Shown: positions 32,661 to 42,469, counted from the first letter of the stretch. The stretch is DNA of 64,000 nucleotides from JAHEAO01 sp942492375 (GCA_942492375.1 CALOEL010000002.1:372001-436000); one strand, 5' to 3'. Program-made: numbers and translations. The notes: generated by a model from the letters alone, not told the origin.

Positions 32661-34178
32661 ATGACCGATCGACCCAATATCCTGATCTTCATGGTGGACC
32701 AGTTGAACGGAACGCTGTTCCCGGACGGTCCCGCCGATTGGCTGCACGTGCCGAACATCCGTCGTTTGGCGGAACGTTCGGTGCGTTTCGCCAGCACTTA
32801 TTGCGCCAGCCCGCTTTGCGCGCCCAGCCGCGCCAGCTTCATGTCGGGCCAGCTGCCCAGCCGCACGCGGGTTTACGACAATGCCGCGGAATTCGCCTCC
32901 GACATCCCGACCTACGCCCATCACCTGCGCCGCGCGGGCTATCGCACCGCGCTGTCGGGCAAGATGCATTTCGTCGGCCCCGACCAGTTGCACGGGTTCG
33001 AGGAGCGTTTGACCACGGATATCTACCCGGCCGATTTCGGCTGGACACCGGACTACCGCAAGCCGGGCGAGCGGATCGAATGGTGGTATCACAACATGGG
33101 CTCCGTCACTGGTTCAGGCGTCGCCGAGATCACCAACCAGATGGAATATGACGACGAGGTCGCCTATCACGCGACCCGCAAGGTCTACGATCTCGCCCGA
33201 AGCGATGATGCACGCCCGTGGTGTCTGACTGTCAGCTTCACCCACCCGCACGATCCCTATGTCGCGCGGCGGAAATATTGGGATCTCTACGCGGATTGCG
33301 AACATCTGCTGCCAGAGGTTTCGGCGATCCCCTACGAGGATCACGATTCCCATTCGCAGCGCATCTTCGACGCCAATGACTGGCGCAGCTTCGACATCAC
33401 GACGGAGGATATCCGCCGCTCGCGCCGCGCCTATTTCGCCAATATCTCCTACCTCGATGACAAGATCGGTGAGGTCATGTCGGCTCTGGAAGGCACTGGG
33501 AAAGAGGCGGTGATCCTGTTCCTGTCGGATCACGGCGACATGCTGGGCGAGCGCGGGCTGTGGTTCAAGATGAACTTCTTCGAAGGCTCCGCCCGCGTGC
33601 CGCTGATGGTCTCGGCCCCCGGGTTGCCGGCGGGCCGCATCGACACGCCCGTTTCCACGCTCGACGTGCTGCCGACCCTCGCCGATCTGGCGGGCGTCGA
33701 TATGGAGGAGATCGTGCCGTGGACCGATGGGCAATCGCTGGTGGCGCTGGCCAACGGCGCCGACCACGATGCGCCCGTCGCGATGGAATATGCCGCCGAA
33801 GCCTCGAACGCACCGCTGGTGGGTCTGCGCTATGGCAAGTGGAAATACATCCATTGCGAGCTTGATCCGCCGCAACTTTTCGACCTTCAAGCCGACCCGC
33901 ATGAACTGGCCAACCTCGCCAATGACCCAGCCCATGCCGGAACCGCACAGGCGATGGCCGAGCAGGTGAAACAACGCTGGGACATGGACCGGTTCGACGC
34001 CGAGGTCCGCGCCAGCCAGGCCCGCCGCTGGGTCGTCTACGAGGCCTTGCGGAACGGCAGCTATTACCCTTGGGATTACCAGCCGCTTCTGCAAGCCAGC
34101 GAGCGCTACATGCGCAACCACATGGACCTGAACGTGGTCGAGGAAAACGCGCGCTACCCGCGCGGGGTGCAGGAATGA
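32661..34178 (+). CDS. betC: Choline sulfatase
   Basis: A 505-residue type I sulfatase hydrolysing choline O-sulfate to choline and sulfate. The opening PNILIFMVDQLNGTLFP holds the metal-binding D13. The formylglycine site is C53-A-P-S-R57, a Cys-type motif needing a formylglycine-generating enzyme not seen here. THPHDPYVARRKYWDLY, FLSDHGDMLGERGLWFKMNFFEGSARVPLMV and the C-terminal YPWDYQPLLQASERYMRN are BetC-specific. It overlaps the GST gene by 4 bp (ATGA). Confidence 0.96.
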   Translation: MTDRPNILIFMVDQLNGTLFPDGPADWLHVPNIRRLAERSVRFASTYCASPLCAPSRASFMSGQLPSRTRVYDNAAEFASDIPTYAHHLRRAGYRTALSGKMHFVGPDQLHGFEERLTTDIYPADFGWTPDYRKPGERIEWWYHNMGSVTGSGVAEITNQMEYDDEVAYHATRKVYDLARSDDARPWCLTVSFTHPHDPYVARRKYWDLYADCEHLLPEVSAIPYEDHDSHSQRIFDANDWRSFDITTEDIRRSRRAYFANISYLDDKIGEVMSALEGTGKEAVILFLSDHGDMLGERGLWFKMNFFEGSARVPLMVSAPGLPAGRIDTPVSTLDVLPTLADLAGVDMEEIVPWTDGQSLVALANGADHDAPVAMEYAAEASNAPLVGLRYGKWKYIHCELDPPQLFDLQADPHELANLANDPAHAGTAQAMAEQVKQRWDMDRFDAEVRASQARRWVVYEALRNGSYYPWDYQPLLQASERYMRNHMDLNVVEENARYPRGVQE

Positions 34179-34822
34179 TCACCATTTACGGTCGCGCCAC
34201 ATCTTCCAACGTGCAGCTTGTCATGTGGACCGTGGGCGAGCTTGGGCTTGACTATGAGCGGCGCGATTATGGCCACATCCACGGCGGAACGGACACGCCG
34301 GAATTCCGCGCGATGAATCCGCGCGGGCTGGTGCCGGTGCTGAAAGACGGCGATCTGGTGGTCTGGGAAAGCTGTGCCATCCTGCGCTATCTGGCGGCGG
34401 TTTACGGTGGGGGCGGCACGTTCTGGCCCGCGGATCCTGCGGCCCGCGCCGGCGTCGACATGTGGGCTGAATGGGGCAAGAACGAATTGGCGCAATCCTT
34501 CACCGTGCCGATTTTCTGGTCTCGGGTCCGTACCGCCGCCAAAGACCGTGACGAGGCCGCGCTGACCGCCGCTATTGCACGGTTCGAAAGCCATCTGGAC
34601 CTGCTGGAGGCACAGTTGCAGGACCGCGACTATGTTTCCGGCGATGCCCTGACCGCTGCCGATATCGTCATCGGCCACCTGTTCTACCGCTGGTTCGACA
34701 TGGACGTGCCGCGCCAGACCCGGCCAGCGGTGGAACGCTACTATGACAGGTTGCGGCAGCGTTCTGCCTATCGCCAGCATGTCATGGTCTCCTACGACGC
34801 GCTGAAGGAAGAACTCGCATGA
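34175..34822 (+). CDS. Glutathione S-transferase family protein in the bet operon
   Basis: A 215-residue protein. It has a thioredoxin-like N-terminal domain (MITIYGRATSSNVQLVMWTVGELGLDYERRD, MNPRGLVPVLKDGDLVVWESCAILRYLA, with the glutathione-contacting VP and ES) and an all-helical C-terminal domain (GDALTAADIVIGHLFYRWF). It overlaps betC upstream and betA downstream by 4 bp each, so it is translated as part of the choline pathway. Such GST genes occur in catabolic operons for aldehyde or peroxide detoxification. A role with betaine aldehyde, in place of the absent betB, is speculative. Confidence 0.87.
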   Translation: MITIYGRATSSNVQLVMWTVGELGLDYERRDYGHIHGGTDTPEFRAMNPRGLVPVLKDGDLVVWESCAILRYLAAVYGGGGTFWPADPAARAGVDMWAEWGKNELAQSFTVPIFWSRVRTAAKDRDEAALTAAIARFESHLDLLEAQLQDRDYVSGDALTAADIVIGHLFYRWFDMDVPRQTRPAVERYYDRLRQRSAYRQHVMVSYDALKEELA

Positions 34823-36483
34823 CCGAAGCCGACTACATCATCGTCGGGTCCGGTTCTGCCGGGGCGGCAGTCGCTTACAGGCTGTCAGAAGACGGGCGCT
34901 ATTCAGTGCTGATCGTCGAATACGGCGGAAGCGACTTCGGTCCTTTCATTCAGATGCCGGCGGCGCTCTCCTATCCGATGAACATGCGCCGCTACGATTG
35001 GGGCTACCTGACGGAACCCGAGCCCCAACTCAATGACCGGCGGCTGGTGGTGCCACGCGGCAAAGTTCTGGGCGGCTCCTCCTCGATCAACGGCATGGTC
35101 TATGTCCGCGGTCACGCCCGCGATTACGACCACTGGCGCGACGCCGGCGCCGAGGGCTGGGGATTTGCCGATGTGCTGCCCTATTTCAAACGTCTCGAGA
35201 CCTGGCATGACGGAGGTCATGGCGGCGATCCGGAATGGCGGGGAACGGATGGACCGGTGCACGTTTCGCGCGGGTCGCGGCGCAATCCGCTTTATCATGC
35301 CTTCGTAAAGGCGGGGGCTGAGGCTGGCTATGAACTGACCGATGACTACAACGGCCAGAAGCAGGAGGGCTTCGGGCCGATGGAGGCGACGATCTGGCGC
35401 GGCCGGCGGTGGTCGGTCGCCAATGCCTATTTGCGGCCTGCACTGCGGCGCCAGAACGTAAGGCTGATCCGAGGACTTGCCCGCAAGGTAAGCTTCGACG
35501 ACGGGCGCGCGACCGGTGTCGAGATTTCCCGCGGCGGTAAGGTGGAACTGCTGAAAGCCCGTCGCGAGGTCATTCTCGCCGCATCCTCGATCAACTCTCC
35601 GAAACTGCTGATGCTCTCGGGCATAGGCCCCGCCGCGCATCTGAAAGATCACGGAATTGACGTCATCGCTGACCGCTCCGGCGTCGGGGGTAACCTGCAG
35701 GATCATCTGGAGGTGTATTTCCAGCAGGCCAGCACCCAGCCGATCACGCTTTTCAAGCATTGGAATCTGGTTGGCAAGGGCTGGTCCGGATTGCAATGGA
35801 TGCTGACCGGTGGCGGGCTCGGTGCCTCGAACCACTTCGAAAGTGCGGGGTTCATCCGATCCCGCGCCGGCGTCGACTATCCCGATATCCAGTTTCATTT
35901 CCTGCCAATGGCCGTCCGATACGATGGTCGTGCGGTGGCCGAAGGGCACGGCTATCAGGCCCATGTCGGACCGATGCGCGCCTTGTCGCGCGGCCGCATC
36001 ACATTGCGCTCGTCCGATCCCGCCGAGGCGCCACTGATCCGCTTCAACTACATGTCCGAGGAACAGGATTGGGTCGATTTCCGCGCCTGCATCCGCGCGA
36101 CTCGAAAGATCTTCTCGCAACCGGCCTTCGACCCGTTCCGTGGCAAGGAGATTCAGCCAGGGTCGGATGTGCAGAGTGATGCAGAGATCGACGATTTCCT
36201 GCGCGAACACGCCGAAAGCGCCTATCATCCCTGCGGCACCTGCAAAATGGGTGGGCGCGACGACCCTACGTCGGTTGTGGACCAGGAGGGCCGGGTCATC
36301 GGTGTAAATGGTCTTCGCGTCGTGGATTCGTCCGTATTCCCGCGCATCACCAACGGGAATTTGAATGCCCCCGCGATCATGGCGGGCGAAAAATTCGCGG
36401 ATCACATTCTTGGGAGGGACGCATTGCCACCAGAGAATGTGGAGCCGTGGATCAACCCCAGATGGGAAAAGTCGGACCGATGA
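34819..36483 (+). CDS. betA: Choline dehydrogenase
   Basis: A 554-residue GMC-family FAD oxidoreductase oxidising choline to betaine aldehyde. ADP-binding motif DYIIVGSGSAGAAVAYRLSED is N-terminal. GMC signature PRGKVLGGSSSINGMVYVRGHARDYDHW follows. The C-terminal active site is AYHPCGTCKMG with VDSSVFPRITNGNLNAPAIM. The stretches GASNHFESAGFIRSR and FLPMAVRYDG are close to E. coli BetA. It overlaps the GST gene by 4 bp. Betaine aldehyde dehydrogenase (betB) is not found in this window. Confidence 0.95.
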   Translation: MTEADYIIVGSGSAGAAVAYRLSEDGRYSVLIVEYGGSDFGPFIQMPAALSYPMNMRRYDWGYLTEPEPQLNDRRLVVPRGKVLGGSSSINGMVYVRGHARDYDHWRDAGAEGWGFADVLPYFKRLETWHDGGHGGDPEWRGTDGPVHVSRGSRRNPLYHAFVKAGAEAGYELTDDYNGQKQEGFGPMEATIWRGRRWSVANAYLRPALRRQNVRLIRGLARKVSFDDGRATGVEISRGGKVELLKARREVILAASSINSPKLLMLSGIGPAAHLKDHGIDVIADRSGVGGNLQDHLEVYFQQASTQPITLFKHWNLVGKGWSGLQWMLTGGGLGASNHFESAGFIRSRAGVDYPDIQFHFLPMAVRYDGRAVAEGHGYQAHVGPMRALSRGRITLRSSDPAEAPLIRFNYMSEEQDWVDFRACIRATRKIFSQPAFDPFRGKEIQPGSDVQSDAEIDDFLREHAESAYHPCGTCKMGGRDDPTSVVDQEGRVIGVNGLRVVDSSVFPRITNGNLNAPAIMAGEKFADHILGRDALPPENVEPWINPRWEKSDR

Positions 36484-36570
36484 TGCACGGCACCGGTTGA
36501 TGTGTATTGTAGGGCGGAAGAATCAGGTGGCCCCCGCGAGACAAGCGGCCATCGAAACAGGGAGAAGAGA

Positions 36571-38157
36571 ATGTCGAAAGAACTCGAATACTACAGCAGA
36601 AAGGTCGTGCGCGGCCTAATGGACCGGCGGGCGTTCCTGGGCCGCGCGGCGGCGCTTGGCGTCTCTGCGGTTGCGGCGAACACCATGATCGCGGATGCCG
36701 TTCAAGCGCAGGGCGCGCAGAAGGGCGGGCATCTGAAGCTCGGTCTCGGTGGCGGCGAAAGCTCGAACTCACTCGATCCGGCGCTGACGCTCAGCCAGGC
36801 ACCGTATAACGTGATTGCCCATATCGGCGACCAACTGGTCGAGGTGAATCCGGAAGGTGGGCTGGACAATCGTATCGCCGAGGAATTCAGTTCCGATCCG
36901 GGCGCAAAGGTCTGGTCGTTCAAGATCCGGCAGGGCGTCGTGTTCCACGACGGCAAGGCGCTGACATCCGAAGATGTTCTGAAGACGATGGAGCGCCATT
37001 CTGACGAAAAGGCGACGTCTGGCGCATTGGGCATCATGAAGGGCATCGAGTCGATGCGCGCAGAGGGTGACCTGTTCGAGATAACGCTGACCGAGCCGAA
37101 TGCCGACCTGCCCTATCTGCTGGCCGACCGGCATCTGCGCATCCAGCCGAACGGCGGAATGGAAGATCCGGCCAGCGGCATCATGTCGGGTCCCTACAAG
37201 ATCGTCGTGGATGAACCCGGCGTACGCCATACGTTCGAGCGATTCGAGGATTACTGGGACGACACGCGCGGTCACTTCGACAGCACCGAGATCCTAATCA
37301 TCAACGATGTGACGGCGCGGATTTCCGCATTGCAATCGGGACAGGTCGATCTGGCGAACCTGATCGAGCCGAAGGTCGCGGACCTTCTGTCGCGCGCGCC
37401 CAACGTCAATCTGGAACGCACCCAAGGCCGCGGCCAGAACGTCTTCATCATGCATGTCGACACCGCGCCGTTCGACAACAACGATCTGCGGTTGGCGCTG
37501 AAATACGCCATCAACCGCGAGGAGTTGGTCGAGAAGATCCTGCGTGGCTATGGCTCCGTCGGCAACGACATGCCCGTCAACGCGGCATATCCGTTCTTCG
37601 ACGAAAGCATTCCGCAGCGTGAGTTCGATCTCGAGAAGGCGGCCGAGCATTACACGAAGTCCGGCCATGACGGCAGCCCGATCGTGCTGAAGGTCTCGGA
37701 AGTCGCCTTCCCCGGCGCGCTCGACGCCGCACAGCTCTTCCAGCAGACGGCGCAGCAGGCCGGTATTCCGCTGGAGATCGAGCGGGTTCCGGGTGACGGC
37801 TATTGGTCGGAAGTCTGGAACAAGCAGCCGTTCTGCGCCTCGTACTGGGGCGGCCGGCCGACGCAGGACCAGATGTATGCGACGGCCTATCTGTCCACCG
37901 CTGACTGGAACGACACGCGCTTCAAGAACGAGAAGTTCGACGCGCTGCTGATGCAGGCCCGCGCCGAACTGGATCCTGCCAAGCGCAAGGAAATCTATAG
38001 CGAGATGAGCTATATGGTCAGGGACGAAGGCGGTCTGATCATGCCGATGTTCAACGACTTCCTGGATGCGCGTAACGACAAGATCGCGGGCTGGGTCAGC
38101 AATCCGAACGGCGACATGATGAATGACATGGCCGCCATCAAGTGCTGGATGGCCTAA
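36571..38157 (+). CDS. ABC transporter substrate-binding protein, family 5 (DppA/OppA type), Tat-exported
   Basis: A 528-residue periplasmic binding protein. The N-terminus has a twin-arginine signal (MDRRAFLGRAAALGVSAVAA; R19-R20) with cleavage near AVQA-Q, so it folds before export. The family 5 signature KVWSFKIRQGVVFHDGKALTSEDVL follows, as does NDLRLALKYAINREELVEKIL. Ligands of this family include peptides, nickel, sugars and amines. The neighbourhood of betaine and carnitine genes suggests a quaternary-amine conjugate. ATG 36571 follows GGGAGAAGAGA. Confidence 0.92.
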   Translation: MSKELEYYSRKVVRGLMDRRAFLGRAAALGVSAVAANTMIADAVQAQGAQKGGHLKLGLGGGESSNSLDPALTLSQAPYNVIAHIGDQLVEVNPEGGLDNRIAEEFSSDPGAKVWSFKIRQGVVFHDGKALTSEDVLKTMERHSDEKATSGALGIMKGIESMRAEGDLFEITLTEPNADLPYLLADRHLRIQPNGGMEDPASGIMSGPYKIVVDEPGVRHTFERFEDYWDDTRGHFDSTEILIINDVTARISALQSGQVDLANLIEPKVADLLSRAPNVNLERTQGRGQNVFIMHVDTAPFDNNDLRLALKYAINREELVEKILRGYGSVGNDMPVNAAYPFFDESIPQREFDLEKAAEHYTKSGHDGSPIVLKVSEVAFPGALDAAQLFQQTAQQAGIPLEIERVPGDGYWSEVWNKQPFCASYWGGRPTQDQMYATAYLSTADWNDTRFKNEKFDALLMQARAELDPAKRKEIYSEMSYMVRDEGGLIMPMFNDFLDARNDKIAGWVSNPNGDMMNDMAAIKCWMA

Positions 38158-38159
38158 GG

Positions 38160-39116
38160 GTGAATCCGGTCGTGAAACTGGTTGCCCAGCGCGTAGCGCT
38201 GGGCGTCCTCCTGCTTATCGCGGCCTCGATCCTGATCTTCGTCGGAACGCTGGTGCTGCCCGGCGACGTGGCGCAATCGATCCTCGGGCAGTCGGCAACC
38301 CCTCAGTCGGTCGCGAACCTGCGCGAAGAGATGGGGTTGAACGAACCTGCCTGGAAAAGATACTTCGAATGGCTGTTTGCTGCGCTGCAGGGCGACCTTG
38401 GCACCTCGCTGTCGAACGGACGTGACATCGCGACCCAGATCGGCAGCCGACTCGGCAATACGCTGTTCCTCGCCTTCTGGGCGGCCGCGGTGGCCGTGCC
38501 TCTGGCGATCTTGCTTGGGCTGCTTGCCGTGCGCTTTCGCAACCGTTGGCCCGATAGGTTGATCTCGGGCCTGACGCTGGCTTCGATTTCGTTGCCGGAA
38601 TTTTTCACGGGTTATGTGCTGATCTATTTCTTCGCCGTTCGGAACAGCTGGTTTCCGTCGGTCGCGACCGTTTATGACGGCATGTCGTTCTGGCAAAAGC
38701 TCGATGCCATCGCGCTGCCAGTCGCAGTGCTGACAATGGTCATCCTCGCTCACATGATGCGTATGACCCGGGCCGCGATCCTGAACGTGATGCAATCGGC
38801 CTATATCGAGACCGCCGAACTCAAGGGTCTGTCGCAGTTCAAGGTGATCTTCCGCCATGCCTTTCCGAACTCGATTGCACCTATCGTAAACGTGGTCATG
38901 CTGAACCTCGCCTATCTCGTCGTCGGCGTCGTCGTTGTCGAGGTGATCTTTGTCTACCCGGGCATGGGACAATACCTTGTCGATCACGTTTCGAAACGCG
39001 ACGTGCCGGTGGTGCAGGCCTGCGGGGTCGTGTTCGCCGCGGTCTATATCGGGCTCAACCTCGTCGCGGATATCGTTTCGATCATCTCCAATCCCCGGTT
39101 GAGGCATCCGAAATGA
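38160..39116 (+). CDS. ABC transporter permease (DppB type)
   Basis: A 318-residue inner-membrane permease with about six segments and the BPD_transp_1 core. The EAA-like loop is AAILNVMQSAYIETAELKGLSQFKVIFRHAFPNSIAPIVN. The N-terminal VVKLVAQRVALGVLLLIAASILIF is typical of DppB. The start is uncertain: GTG at 38142 (overlapping the upstream gene), 38160 or 38172 are all in frame, and the last has the best-spaced AAGGG. It overlaps the second permease gene by 4 bp. Confidence 0.92.
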   Translation: MNPVVKLVAQRVALGVLLLIAASILIFVGTLVLPGDVAQSILGQSATPQSVANLREEMGLNEPAWKRYFEWLFAALQGDLGTSLSNGRDIATQIGSRLGNTLFLAFWAAAVAVPLAILLGLLAVRFRNRWPDRLISGLTLASISLPEFFTGYVLIYFFAVRNSWFPSVATVYDGMSFWQKLDAIALPVAVLTMVILAHMMRMTRAAILNVMQSAYIETAELKGLSQFKVIFRHAFPNSIAPIVNVVMLNLAYLVVGVVVVEVIFVYPGMGQYLVDHVSKRDVPVVQACGVVFAAVYIGLNLVADIVSIISNPRLRHPK

Positions 39117-39928
39117 GGATCCCCCTTACAGCCCTCATCGGACTCGTGCTGACCTCGGCGTTCTTCCTCATGGCGATATTCGCGCCGCTGATCGCGCCCT
39201 ATGGCATGGCCGCAATAGTCGGCGACGTATGGGAGCCACGTTCGGCCGAGCACTGGCTGGGCACCGACAATATCGGTCGCGATCTGCTGTCGCGTATGAT
39301 CTATGGCGGCCAGATCACGATCCTTATCGCGACGCTCGCAACCGCGCTGTCGTTCAGCCTCGGTTCCCTGCTAGGCTTTACCGCCGCGGTGATCGGCGGC
39401 TGGGCTGACCAGTTCATGTCGCGCTCGGTCGATCTTCTGATGTCGATCCCGACGCTCATCTTTGCCTTGGTGGTGTTGTCGGTGATGCCGGTCAACACCC
39501 TTATTCTGATCCTGGTGATGGGGATCCTCGATTCGACGCGGGTCTACCGATTGTCGCGCGCCGTGGCGGTCGACATCAACGTGCAGGATTTCGTCGAGGC
39601 GGCGAAGCTGCGCGGCGAGAAACGCGGCTGGATCATCTTCCGCGAAATCCTGCCCAACGCGCTGTCGCCGCTGGTGGCAGAGCTTGGCCTGCGTTTCATC
39701 TTCGCGGTGCTCTTCCTGTCCACGCTTTCTTTCCTTGGCCTCGGGGTGCAGCCGCCTGCTTCGGATTGGGGCGGTATGGTGAAAGAGAACAAGGACGGGA
39801 TTGTGTTCGGTATCGGTGCCGCCCTGATCCCCGCCGCCGCCATCGCGGCGCTGGCAATCTCGGTCAATCTCGTCGCCGACTGGATTTTGAACCGCACATC
39901 CGACCTGAAGGGGGGACGCGGTGGCTGA
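39113..39928 (+). CDS. ABC transporter permease (DppC type)
   Basis: A 271-residue permease, partner of the preceding one. The N-terminal OppC-like PLTALIGLVLTSAFFLMAIFAPLIAPYG is followed by HWLGTDNIGRDLLSRMIYGGQITILIA, a DppC hallmark. The EAA loop is VQDFVEAAKLRGEKRGWIIFREILPNALSPLVAELGLRF. ATG overlaps the stop of the upstream permease, and the ATPase gene overlaps its end by 8 bp. Confidence 0.93.
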   Translation: MRIPLTALIGLVLTSAFFLMAIFAPLIAPYGMAAIVGDVWEPRSAEHWLGTDNIGRDLLSRMIYGGQITILIATLATALSFSLGSLLGFTAAVIGGWADQFMSRSVDLLMSIPTLIFALVVLSVMPVNTLILILVMGILDSTRVYRLSRAVAVDINVQDFVEAAKLRGEKRGWIIFREILPNALSPLVAELGLRFIFAVLFLSTLSFLGLGVQPPASDWGGMVKENKDGIVFGIGAALIPAAAIAALAISVNLVADWILNRTSDLKGGRGG

Positions 39929-41555
39929 CATGCTTCTAGATATCCGCAACCTTCGCATCGAAGCGACGGTGTATCCTCCCGGCGAGCCCGCGCAGGACAT
40001 CGTCATTGTGGACGACGTTTCCCTGACGCTGGAAAAGGGCAAGGTTCTGGGTCTGATCGGCGAATCCGGCGCTGGAAAATCCACGATTGGCCTTTCTGCG
40101 ATGGGCTATGGACGCGGCGGTGTCCGGATTGCCGGCGGCGAGGTCTGGCTGAATGGCCGCGACATCCTGAAGGGCGGAATGCGCCGCCTCCGCCGGCTGC
40201 GTGGCAAGGAAGTCACCTATGTCGCGCAGTCCGCCGCCGCTGCGTTCAATCCGGCCAAACGGCTGATGGAGCAGATTGTCGAGGCGGCGCTGGAACATGG
40301 GGTGGTCGGACAGAAAGAGGCCGAACGCCGCGCCGTCGATCTCTTCACCCGGCTCGGGCTGCCCGATCCAAAGGGTTTCGGCCGCCGCTATCCGCACCAG
40401 GTGTCGGGTGGACAGCTACAGCGCGCGATGACGGTGATGGCGCTGGTGCCGGAACCCGATCTCATCATCTTCGACGAGCCGACAACCGCGCTCGATGTGA
40501 CCACGCAGATCGACGTGCTGGCGGCGATCAAGAAGGCGATCACGGATACCGGGGTCGCAGCGCTTTACATCACCCACGATCTCGCCGTCGTGGCCCAGGT
40601 CTCGGACGAAATCCTGGTGCTGCGCCACGGAAAGAAAGTGGAGCGCAACACCGCCGAGGCGATCATCAACGACCCGCAAGAGGATTACACGCGGGCGCTC
40701 GTATCGGTCAGGTCCATCGAGCATGCCGAAAAGAAACCGACCAAGAACCCCGTGCTCGTGGCGCGCAACATCTCGGCGGCCTACGGCAACAAGGTGCAGG
40801 TTCTCAAGGATGTTTCTGTCGAGGTCCATCCGGGGCAAACTCTCGCGGTCGTGGGTGAAAGCGGCTCGGGAAAATCGACGCTTGCACGCGTTCTGACCGG
40901 TCTTCTGCCACCTTCCGAGGGCAGTGTCACTTTCGCGGGTCGTAGCCTGACAAGGGCACTAGGCGACCGAAGCCGCGAGGATTTGCGGCAGTTGCAGATG
41001 ATCTACCAGATGGCGGATACCGCGATGAACCCGCGGCAGACTGTCGAAACGATCATCGGCCGACCGCTGGATTTCTACTTTCGCCTCAAGGGCGCAAAAC
41101 GGCGAGAGCGCGTCGTCGAGCTGTTGGAAGAGATCGAGCTTGGCCCGGAATTCATGGATCGCTACCCGGCAGAGCTTTCGGGCGGCCAGAAACAGCGCGT
41201 CTGCATCGCGCGCGCTTTGGCGGCCAAACCGAAGCTGATCATCTGCGACGAGGTCACCTCGGCGCTCGACCCGCTGGTGGCCGATGGGATCCTGAAGCTC
41301 CTGCTACGGCTTCAGAAGATCGAGGATGTCGCCTATCTCTTCATCACCCACGACCTTGCGACGGTGAAGGCCATCGCCGATTCGATCGCGGTGATGTATC
41401 AGGGCCGGCTGGTGCGCTATGGGCCAAAGAGCGAAGTTCTGTCGCCGCCCTTCGATGACTATACCGATCTTCTTCTGGCCTCGGTTCCGGACATGCGGAT
41501 CGGCTGGCTCGAGGAAGTGCTGGAGCATCGCCGGATGGAGAGTGCCGGGCATTGA
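39921..41555 (+). CDS. ABC transporter ATP-binding protein, two fused nucleotide-binding domains (DppDF)
   Basis: A 544-residue double ATPase powering the importer. Domain 1 has Walker A GESGAGKST, signature VSGGQLQRAM and Walker B LIIFDEPTTALD. Domain 2 has GESGSGKST, LSGGQKQRV and LIICDEVTSALDP. Both halves are complete, so a separate second ATPase is not needed. The start is GTG at 39921, overlapping the permease gene. An inverted repeat begins 4 bp after its stop. Confidence 0.95.
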   Translation: MADMLLDIRNLRIEATVYPPGEPAQDIVIVDDVSLTLEKGKVLGLIGESGAGKSTIGLSAMGYGRGGVRIAGGEVWLNGRDILKGGMRRLRRLRGKEVTYVAQSAAAAFNPAKRLMEQIVEAALEHGVVGQKEAERRAVDLFTRLGLPDPKGFGRRYPHQVSGGQLQRAMTVMALVPEPDLIIFDEPTTALDVTTQIDVLAAIKKAITDTGVAALYITHDLAVVAQVSDEILVLRHGKKVERNTAEAIINDPQEDYTRALVSVRSIEHAEKKPTKNPVLVARNISAAYGNKVQVLKDVSVEVHPGQTLAVVGESGSGKSTLARVLTGLLPPSEGSVTFAGRSLTRALGDRSREDLRQLQMIYQMADTAMNPRQTVETIIGRPLDFYFRLKGAKRRERVVELLEEIELGPEFMDRYPAELSGGQKQRVCIARALAAKPKLIICDEVTSALDPLVADGILKLLLRLQKIEDVAYLFITHDLATVKAIADSIAVMYQGRLVRYGPKSEVLSPPFDDYTDLLLASVPDMRIGWLEEVLEHRRMESAGH

Positions 41556-41559
41556 ATGG

Positions 41560-41582
41560 ATGATCTTTCGGCGAAAGATCAT
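41560..41582 (+). terminator. Strong hairpin after the ABC transporter operon
   Basis: Perfect 11-bp arms ATGATCTTTCG (41560-41570) and CGAAAGATCAT (41572-41582) around a single G. There is no T-run at once, but an AT-rich dispersed repeat follows. It probably ends or protects the transporter transcript. Confidence 0.55.
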
Positions 41583-41613
41583 GCCTCCGGCGGGGATATT
41601 TTCGAGACAATGA
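41582..41613 (+). repeat. Dispersed intergenic repeat, copy 2
   Basis: Identical over 32 bp to 3915-3946, nearly 38 kb away. As with copy 1 it sits immediately after a hairpin at the end of an operon. Confidence 0.75.
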
Positions 41614-41629
41614 AGGTGGGACGCGAGGG

Positions 41630-42469
41630 ATGAAGAACAGGGTCCTGCTGATCATTCTGGACGGTCAGCCTTGGCGGACGGCCCGGCGGCTGAACGGAAA
41701 CCTTGAAGGCTGGGTCGCCTCTGGCGAAGCGCGGGTCTGGCGGATGCGGTCGGTGCTGCCATCGATCTCGGCCAGCTGCTACGCATCGATCCATACCGGG
41801 GTCACACCGCAGGTGCACGGCGTCTGGTCGAACGAAACACTGTTTCGCGTGGACTGCCCCGACATCTTCGGACAGGTCCGGAAAGCCGGAGGCAGGACCG
41901 GAGCTGTAACGCACAGCTTCTGGTCGATTTTCTTCAATCGTGCGCCCTGGGATTCCGTCCGCGACATCGAATACGACGATCCGGACGGCCCGATCAGCCA
42001 CGGACGGTTCCATACGATGACTGGCTACAGCGCGATGAACCAGATGACACCTTGTGACGCCGATCTGTTCGCCACTCTGACCACACTGACCGAGCGCTTC
42101 GCGATCGACTATGGCATCCTGCATACCTGCACGCTCGACAGCATGGGGCACCGCTTTGGGCAGGATTGCATCGAGATGGACCATGCCTGCGCCCTGATCG
42201 ACGGAATGCTGGCGCAGTTCATCCCGCGCTGGCGGGCGGCGGGGTACGAGGTGGCGGTGACGGCGGACCACGGGCAGAGCGACCGTGGCCATCACGGCGG
42301 TCGCGGCGACGATCAGCAGGATGTCGCCTTTTACTGGTTCGGGAGCGGCGACGGGCCCGCGCCAGATGAGATCCTAGACCAGCTTGCGCTGGCACCGACG
42401 CTTCTGGGTCGCATGGGGGCCGAGGTGCCTGATACGATGCAAGCTGCCCCGTTCCTTTCGCCCGCCTAG
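41630..42469 (+). CDS. Alkaline-phosphatase-superfamily hydrolase (phosphodiesterase/pyrophosphatase type)
   Basis: A 279-residue metalloenzyme of the nucleotide pyrophosphatase/phosphodiesterase group. D11 in LLIILDGQPW, the nucleophile region LPSISASCYASIHTGVTPQVHGVWSNE (Ser rather than Thr), DSMGHRFGQD and ADHGQSDRGHHGG provide the expected metal ligands. It is short for the family and has no signal peptide, so it acts in the cytoplasm. Downstream of the importer it could cleave an imported phosphodiester or phosphocholine-like compound; this is inference. It ends in a 4-bp convergent overlap with the CocE-like gene. Confidence 0.82.
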   Translation: MKNRVLLIILDGQPWRTARRLNGNLEGWVASGEARVWRMRSVLPSISASCYASIHTGVTPQVHGVWSNETLFRVDCPDIFGQVRKAGGRTGAVTHSFWSIFFNRAPWDSVRDIEYDDPDGPISHGRFHTMTGYSAMNQMTPCDADLFATLTTLTERFAIDYGILHTCTLDSMGHRFGQDCIEMDHACALIDGMLAQFIPRWRAAGYEVAVTADHGQSDRGHHGGRGDDQQDVAFYWFGSGDGPAPDEILDQLALAPTLLGRMGAEVPDTMQAAPFLSPA

